From NCBI GenBank assembly GCA_964017065.1, contig OZ024787.1, forward strand, positions 14,126,453-14,190,452: a stretch of 64,000 nucleotides of DNA. Direction: 5' to 3'. The notes under the pieces are model-generated. The model did no database searches and was not told the origin of the DNA. It saw nothing but the letters and a program-made list of their open reading frames with translations. Position 1 is the stretch's first letter. The number at the start of each line of letters is the position of its first letter. Source of the DNA: Haliclona indistincta (Eukaryota; Porifera; Demospongiae; Haplosclerida; Chalinidae). Positions 58,839 to 64,000 of the stretch are shown piece by piece. Position numbers and translations under genes: made by a program.

Positions 58839-61247
58839 TAGGGCTGTGCGATATTGTGAAAAAGTGTAACGATACGATATTTTGAAAAATATCACGGTAT
58901 TACTAAGATATAGTTGTGGGAAAAAATTTAATTACAAGTTCATAGACAGGAATATTAACATTTCTACAGTATCTGGTTTTAGAGAGCCTCGAAGAGGTGT
59001 AGCAATTTGTCCTCCTTTACTGAACACTCGTTCAGAAGACGTACTGGTTGCTGGAGTACAGAGATATTTCTTGCAAACCTTTGACAGTGCAGGAAACATA
59101 TACTCGTGAAACTTCCACCACTCTAAAGGATTTTCTTCAAGATCAACTTTCTTCTCTTTCAAGTACATGTCCATTTCATGTTCAACCTTTTGCTCTGGTG
59201 ATATACGAATTGGTACGTCAGCTAAATCAGTATCATTAGATTTAAACAAGCTTCCTAATGTTCGCTTTTTTTTAGATGGAGGAGGTTCTGTGGTTGAAGT
59301 AAATGGTGCACTATTCTCAGTTCCTCTCTCTGATGTACATGTAAGCATAGCAATAGCATCTCTAACAACTGTTCGTTTCACATGGTCGATATCACTCACA
59401 TACCTCTCTTTAAATCTAGGGTCTAAAAAGGATGCTGTTTCCAAAAGGTGGACAACAACTGGATCTTGATTTCTTGATGTGAGATCGCTGATGATGAGAG
59501 AACGAATTTCATTTGTCAATGATTTGTCTTCTTCGTTTTCTCTTAACACACGTGTTTTGAGGAGGTCGATGATAGGTAGTACAGCTGATATTGTGATGTA
59601 CTTCTCACCTGACATTACGTCGGTAAATTCAGCAAGAGGAGCGAGTGCATCATTAATAGCACCTAGTACATCAAGATCTTGCCATGTGAAGACAAGATGG
59701 GAGGCTTTCCTGTCAGAACTTAGTACCAGACGAATTGCTTGTTCTTGTTCAAGAATTCGTTCGACCATCTTTTGTAGAGAGCCCCATCTGGTCTTACAAT
59801 CCTACATAATACATAACATTACATAATACACAGTAGCTAGGTATACTCATCCATAATTCACACATGATTTACTGTATGTTTAACACCTACACATGCACAA
59901 TAGTACACCTCAAGCAGAGTCAAGCTGTGGTAAGTTATCAAATCAAGTACAAAAACATTCACTCACAGAGATTAAAGAATGCTGTGGGATCTTCAAAGTT
60001 GTCTGGGCTTTGCCTAGATCTCTTCTTCTTTTCCAACTGTAGGAAAAAGCACTAATAGCCTTACGAGCAACTGCCAAAACTCGTTCACATCTCCTATCCT
60101 CTAAAGCCTTTTTAACTGCTAAGTGCAGGTTGTGTCCAAAGCAAGACAGTCGTGTCCACTTTAGCTGACTAGCAGCAGCAACGATATTAGCACCACTGTC
60201 TGTTGTTAAACAGACGAGATTTTTCGACTCTAGACTCCACTCTTGCATAGATTCTTTTAACCCTTCTGCCAAGACTTCAGCTGTGTGATCATTGGGTAAG
60301 TAGCATGCAGATAGGGCAAGAGACTCAAGATGCCAAGCTTCATCTATAAAGTGAACTGTAAGGCTCATATGTGGAGACATGCTAACACCTGACCACATGT
60401 CTGTGGTGCAGGCAAAAAACTTTATAGTTGAAATCTTTTGGGCAACCTTTTCCTTGGTTGAAGCATACAAGCTTGGTATAATAGACCTTGAAAATTGCGA
60501 ACGACTGGGAACTTCATATCTGCAGTCAAAGGTTTTCATCATACGCAGAAATCCTTTTTTCTCTACTGAATGTATTGGTAGTCCATCTTTGCAGATAAAA
60601 TATGCAACAGCATCCGTCAACTCTTTGTACCTCTTGCCTTGGTGGTTATATGGTTGAATGTGAGGAAACGAAGACGTGATGGATTGCTGGACAGGTCCTT
60701 CACTAGAGCATCCAGGATCAGCTGGTGAACCAGACCTTAGCTTGCTTGGAAGAGCTGCATACACTGTCTTGTGGTTGCATTTCAAGTGAGACTTTAGGTT
60801 AGATGTATTTCCAGTCTTTGCTTTCACCTTGCCTTTGATCGATCCCTCGGGGCAGAATCTGCAGAATACGTCGCCATTGTCAATACCCTTGCCATCTGCG
60901 CCTTTCTTTAAGCCGAAATAGCTCCATAGCTCACTTTTCGTCCCCGGTTTACAAACAAGATCGCTCCGCTGGGGTATCTGTTCTTGCTCTGGGGTATCTG
61001 TGCTGCTGGCCATGACTGCGAAGCTAGCTGTTAGTACTGGAGTAGCAAACTGCGCGAGCATGCGACGAGTAAGCGCGCGATGAACGACGATCGTGCGCGC
61101 GCGCACGATACCGTTGATATCGTACGTATCGCGCTTCGGTATTACGATATTACCTACGGTACGATATCTGAAGACAGCTAATGATATAGTATCGTTGAAC
61201 GATATTATCGCGGTATTACTAAGATACCGATATATCGCACAGCCCTA
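58839..61247 (-). mobile_element. apparently complete hAT transposon
   Basis: 2409 bp with inverted ends tagggctgtgcgatat / atatcgcacagccctа-type, flanked by the 8-bp duplication ATTCTGAT (58831-58838 and 61248-61255). The empty site gatgattctgataggtctg is in the paralogous block at about 53808. It carries a spliced transposase with no visible break. Confidence 0.92.
58932..61013 (-). CDS. ZBED-type hAT transposase, two exons, apparently intact
   Basis: Exon 1 61013-59967 and exon 2 59801-58932 join in phase 0 across a 165-bp GT-AG intron, giving 638 residues. The start MASSTDTPEQ was chosen because the 31 codons upstream are Arg-rich and reach the terminal region. The BED finger is SELWSYFGLK ... 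CRFCPEG ... NLKSHLKCNH. The central RNase-H-like region follows (TTDMWSGVSMSPHMSLTVHF, LTTDSGANIVAA, LSCFGHNLHLAV, DCKTRWGS). The hATC dimerisation block ends the protein (NPLEWWKFHEYMFPALS, TSTSSERVFSKGG). The Asp of TTDMW, the Asp of TTDSG and the distal Glu of SSERVF are candidate catalytic residues. Confidence 0.9.
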
Positions 61248-61646
61248 ATTCTGATAGGTCTGTGTGCTAAGTGATAGACCAGCTAGCTAGCTCACCTCCG
61301 CTCACTGAACAAGATTCTGATGCTATAAGCATCATACTGCTGAAGATATGGACATTACTATGAGAACTTGAATCAACAAAACAAAGTTTGCTCAGTCTAT
61401 AATTATTGTGCTGTTATTATTATTATATACAGAACTCTGCTTTCAGTTTCTTAGTTAGCTATGTACGGAGTCTTCTGGCACCGCTGGTCACTGGATGTCA
61501 TCTGATGTCAATGTTTGTTAATTCCCAACAGATCAATGGCGTGTCATAGTAGACTGTTTTGGAAACTAATTCTGCAAACAAATACAAATGTAAACACATG
61601 ACGAAGATCAATTTGGATGTTTTTAAAATAATTCTTTTCTGATAGT

Positions 61647-63179
61647 ATGGCTGGCCCTTTGTCACTCGGCATGAGGCTGTTATGGAGATCAGGTCGTAAG
61701 ATAATCTTTCTACTAGTGTGGGAGATGCTGTTCAAACTATCATTTGGGTTAATAGTTGAGAGCAAAGTCGTGATTCTAGACGACATCTTCATATCTGTCA
61801 CAATGTGCTTGTCACTGATTCTTGCTCCTCTGGTTGGACTGCTAGCTGATGTGAAGTATGGAAGATATGAGGTTATTAAAGCTGGATCACTGGTCTCATT
61901 CCTTGCCTGCTTGTTCTACTATTTTGCTTTATTATCAGGTGATGTTTTACGATTGAGAACAATACTTTTTTGTGCAGCAACGATACTTGTGTGTATCGGT
62001 GACACGTGTTATTCAGCTGCCATGCTGCCATTTCTAACAGATCAACTAATTGGTGCCACTTCAGATGAGCTTAGTGCCATTGTACGCTGGCATTACTGGG
62101 CCAAGCATGTAGGCTTTGGGCTGTGTGATATTATATTGTACTTCATTGTTGATGGACTTGGCATCTGCTTTGGAGCAGTTCTTTTCTTTGCGATTCCTCT
62201 TGCTGCGATCATCATCAGTGACTGCTTGTGTCAGCAGTGGTTAGACAGGACTCATAAGGTCACTAACCCCATCAAGCTCATCATACAGGTACTCAACTAC
62301 ACTAGGAAGCACAGATACCCTGAGAGACGCAGTGCCTTCACCTATATTGATGAGGAACAGCCCACACGAATGGACTATGGCAAGGAGAAATTCGGAGGAC
62401 CCTTCACTGAGGAGGAGGTAGAGGATGTCAAGACTGTCCTACGATTGATTCCAATGATATTTTGCTTTAGTCTTTTCGTGATTACTTTAGCTTATTCCCC
62501 AGTGGCCATCTTGAAAGGCAAAGGGAAGCTTGGTATTGTTCTAAACAATGGATTGAAAAACTGGCTATCTCCAGTTCTTCTAATCCCGTTCTACCAGTTG
62601 TTAGTGCGTCCATGTGTTCGCTATCGTCCCAGTATGTTGCGATGCATCGGTGCGGCCATGTTGATGTGTGCTGTTGGCTACATACTCTTAGAAGCCTCAG
62701 CAGTATTGGGTGTGGTCTACTCTCATGATATACACAGCTACTTGTCATGTACTCACAACACCACTCATCATCATGTCCATATAGTCCACTGGTACTGGAA
62801 GATTGGTCCTTTACTGCTCTATACCATCAGTAAGATGATGCTTATTGTGTTAATGCTTGAGTTCTTGATAGCTCAGTCGCCTGGCAAGATGAAGGGGTTC
62901 GTTCTTGGACTGGCTTTAGCTCTTGGTGGCATTGTCTACTTAATTCTTGTTGAGGCTGTAAGGTTCCAAAGTACAATATGTTACGACTTGCAGTCGTTAT
63001 TTGTCCTTGTTATACTGTTTGTGATCTTCCTGGTCCTTTCCAAGTGCTACACACTACGTGAGAGGAACAGAGAGATCAACATACAGGCCATAGTGGAGGA
63101 ACACTATGAGAGGTACATGGACCAGGAGGAGGAGTACATGAGAGAGCATCCGCAAAGTGAATTTAGTGATTCTTACTAG
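61647..63179 (+). CDS. POT/PTR-like (SLC15-like) transporter, copy D
   Basis: Single exon of 510 residues, same topology as copy A. It shares the DVLRLRTILFCAATI and DGLGICFGAV stretch with copy C. In the later extracellular loop it resembles copy A (SAVLGVVYSH, SCTHNTTHHH). It is unique in a late helix (LALALGGIVYLILVEAVRFQ) and in SPGKMKG where the others have SPDKMKG. Upstream DNA up to the hAT insertion matches that before copy C. Substrate unknown. Confidence 0.8.
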   Translation: MAGPLSLGMRLLWRSGRKIIFLLVWEMLFKLSFGLIVESKVVILDDIFISVTMCLSLILAPLVGLLADVKYGRYEVIKAGSLVSFLACLFYYFALLSGDVLRLRTILFCAATILVCIGDTCYSAAMLPFLTDQLIGATSDELSAIVRWHYWAKHVGFGLCDIILYFIVDGLGICFGAVLFFAIPLAAIIISDCLCQQWLDRTHKVTNPIKLIIQVLNYTRKHRYPERRSAFTYIDEEQPTRMDYGKEKFGGPFTEEEVEDVKTVLRLIPMIFCFSLFVITLAYSPVAILKGKGKLGIVLNNGLKNWLSPVLLIPFYQLLVRPCVRYRPSMLRCIGAAMLMCAVGYILLEASAVLGVVYSHDIHSYLSCTHNTTHHHVHIVHWYWKIGPLLLYTISKMMLIVLMLEFLIAQSPGKMKGFVLGLALALGGIVYLILVEAVRFQSTICYDLQSLFVLVILFVIFLVLSKCYTLRERNREINIQAIVEEHYERYMDQEEEYMREHPQSEFSDSY

Positions 63180-63253
63180 TACTTAATGCATATATACAGT
63201 AGGCGTGTACTATTGTTAATGAGTGTAACAAGTACTGTTGTATGTCTTCATTA

Positions 63254-63988
63254 GAGAGATTAAGTTGCACGTTCGTTGATCAAAACGCGTGACCGTTAAC
63301 GACAAAAATTCACGTGATCCCACATTTACACTGCTCCCAGCGATTCGCTTTACACTTTCGAACGCGTGGACAGCAATCTAGAGGTAACCAAGTTACCTGT
63401 GACTAAAGCAGCTAGAATTTACCTCTGTTTGACGTTTGCTGAGTTAAAATTAGTTGTGTGATGTATAGCGCTCGTGTTTGTATGTTTGATCGTGGATATT
63501 TGCTTTGTACAGTGAGTACAGCTCCAGAGTAGCCGACATGCCTGCGTTTAGGTGGCCTGAGAACCAGCACGATATCTCGCCGGCAAATGAATTCATTTTC
63601 AAGCATCCAACAAGAATGGCCGATTGGGGCCTGATTGCCAGCACACTAAATGAACACGTTTTGGAGTAAACATCGTCTCAGGCTATAACTAGAACAGGAT
63701 AGCGATGTCTTGTTCAGGATAGCGATGTCTTGTTCATCGCTGCTTAAACAGGACTCGTCAGAACTAGTACTTTCAGCATACAACAACTGTAGAAGCTAAT
63801 CAGCATCATCCCTGTCATGTCAAGTAGATCTTACAAGATGCGCAAGAGCCTTGTACTAGCTTACCTCACAGCGGTAGCCATCTCCGGTTGAACGCGTGTC
63901 TTAACTCAGAGTTGCGCAATGATCGCGTAACGTCTAACTGCTAACATCAACTTCAATTTAGCGGTTACGCGTGCAACTTAATCTGTCT
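63254..63988. mobile_element. 735-bp TIR element downstream of copy D
   Basis: Ends agattaagttgcacg and cgtgcaacttaatct are inverted, flanked by ATTA on both sides (63250-63253 and 63989-63992). It sits in the same ttcatta/cttgtt site that is filled by a different element in unit A. Confidence 0.75.
63538..63669 (+). pseudogene. 43-codon Myb/SANT-like N-terminal fragment inside the TIR element
   Basis: ATG 63538 to TAA 63669 encodes MPAFRWPENQHDISPANEF then MADWGLIASTLNEHV. This resembles the start of Myb/SANT-like domains of transposon-associated proteins (FRW... then DW..IA..L). It stops before the domain is complete, so it is probably a captured or truncated fragment. Confidence 0.4.
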
Positions 63989-64000
63989 ATTACTTGTTAA

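Overview
The window looks like nuclear DNA of an early-branching animal, most likely a demosponge close to Amphimedon. This is inferred from short introns, an AT-rich background crowded with MITEs and minisatellites, a divergent H2A/H2B pair with stem-loop 3' ends, and single-copy animal genes (CLEC16A, ETFDH, TSC2). Two 200-N assembly gaps lie at 12068-12267 and 34894-35093. All gene names come from reading translations against remembered family features; no search was run.

Left third. 0.2-11.0 kb (+): a spliced gene for an ankyrin-repeat / ROC-like P-loop NTPase / COR-like / Death-domain protein, DAPK-like without a kinase, with introns full of minisatellites and foldback elements and one apparent frameshift. 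11.3-17.1 kb (+): CLEC16A, an endosome/mitophagy regulator, interrupted by an assembly gap that hides most of the FPL domain. 17.3-18.6 kb: divergent H2A(-) and H2B(+) sharing a promoter and identical inverted 3' flanks. 18.9-21.7 kb (-): complete 12-exon ETFDH, back to back with a 57-aa COX14-like membrane protein.

Middle. 22.65-26.16 kb (-): the C-terminal half of tuberin (TSC2), including the RapGAP domain. 26.8-27.6 kb (-): a secreted propeller-like protein, with a decayed copy at 33.0-33.8 kb. 28.6-31.8 kb (-): a non-LTR retrotransposon with reverse transcriptase, zinc knuckle and restriction-like endonuclease, lying between two (TTA)n tracts. 35.1-39.7 kb (+): exons for the middle part of tuberin, on the opposite strand to the C-terminal half. 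One intron there holds a palindrome with two tRNA-Leu(UAG) genes. The split, head-to-tail-inverted tuberin is the most striking observation.

Right third. 41.4-63.2 kb (+): a tandem array of four intact single-exon genes for POT/PTR-like (SLC15-like) membrane transporters plus one truncated copy, each in a multi-kilobase duplicated unit. The units differ by transposon insertions, so each gives the empty site for insertions in the others: a TTAA-type MITE, a 608-bp TIR element, a complete hAT transposon (58839-61247) and two elements in the same TTCATTA site. A nested self-insertion of the TTAA MITE lies at 39730-40945.

Functionally this is ordinary animal chromosome: housekeeping genes (TSC1/2-mTOR, ETF electron entry, mitophagy/autophagy, histones), one candidate signalling receptor, and a young transporter array shaped by transposons and probably gene conversion.
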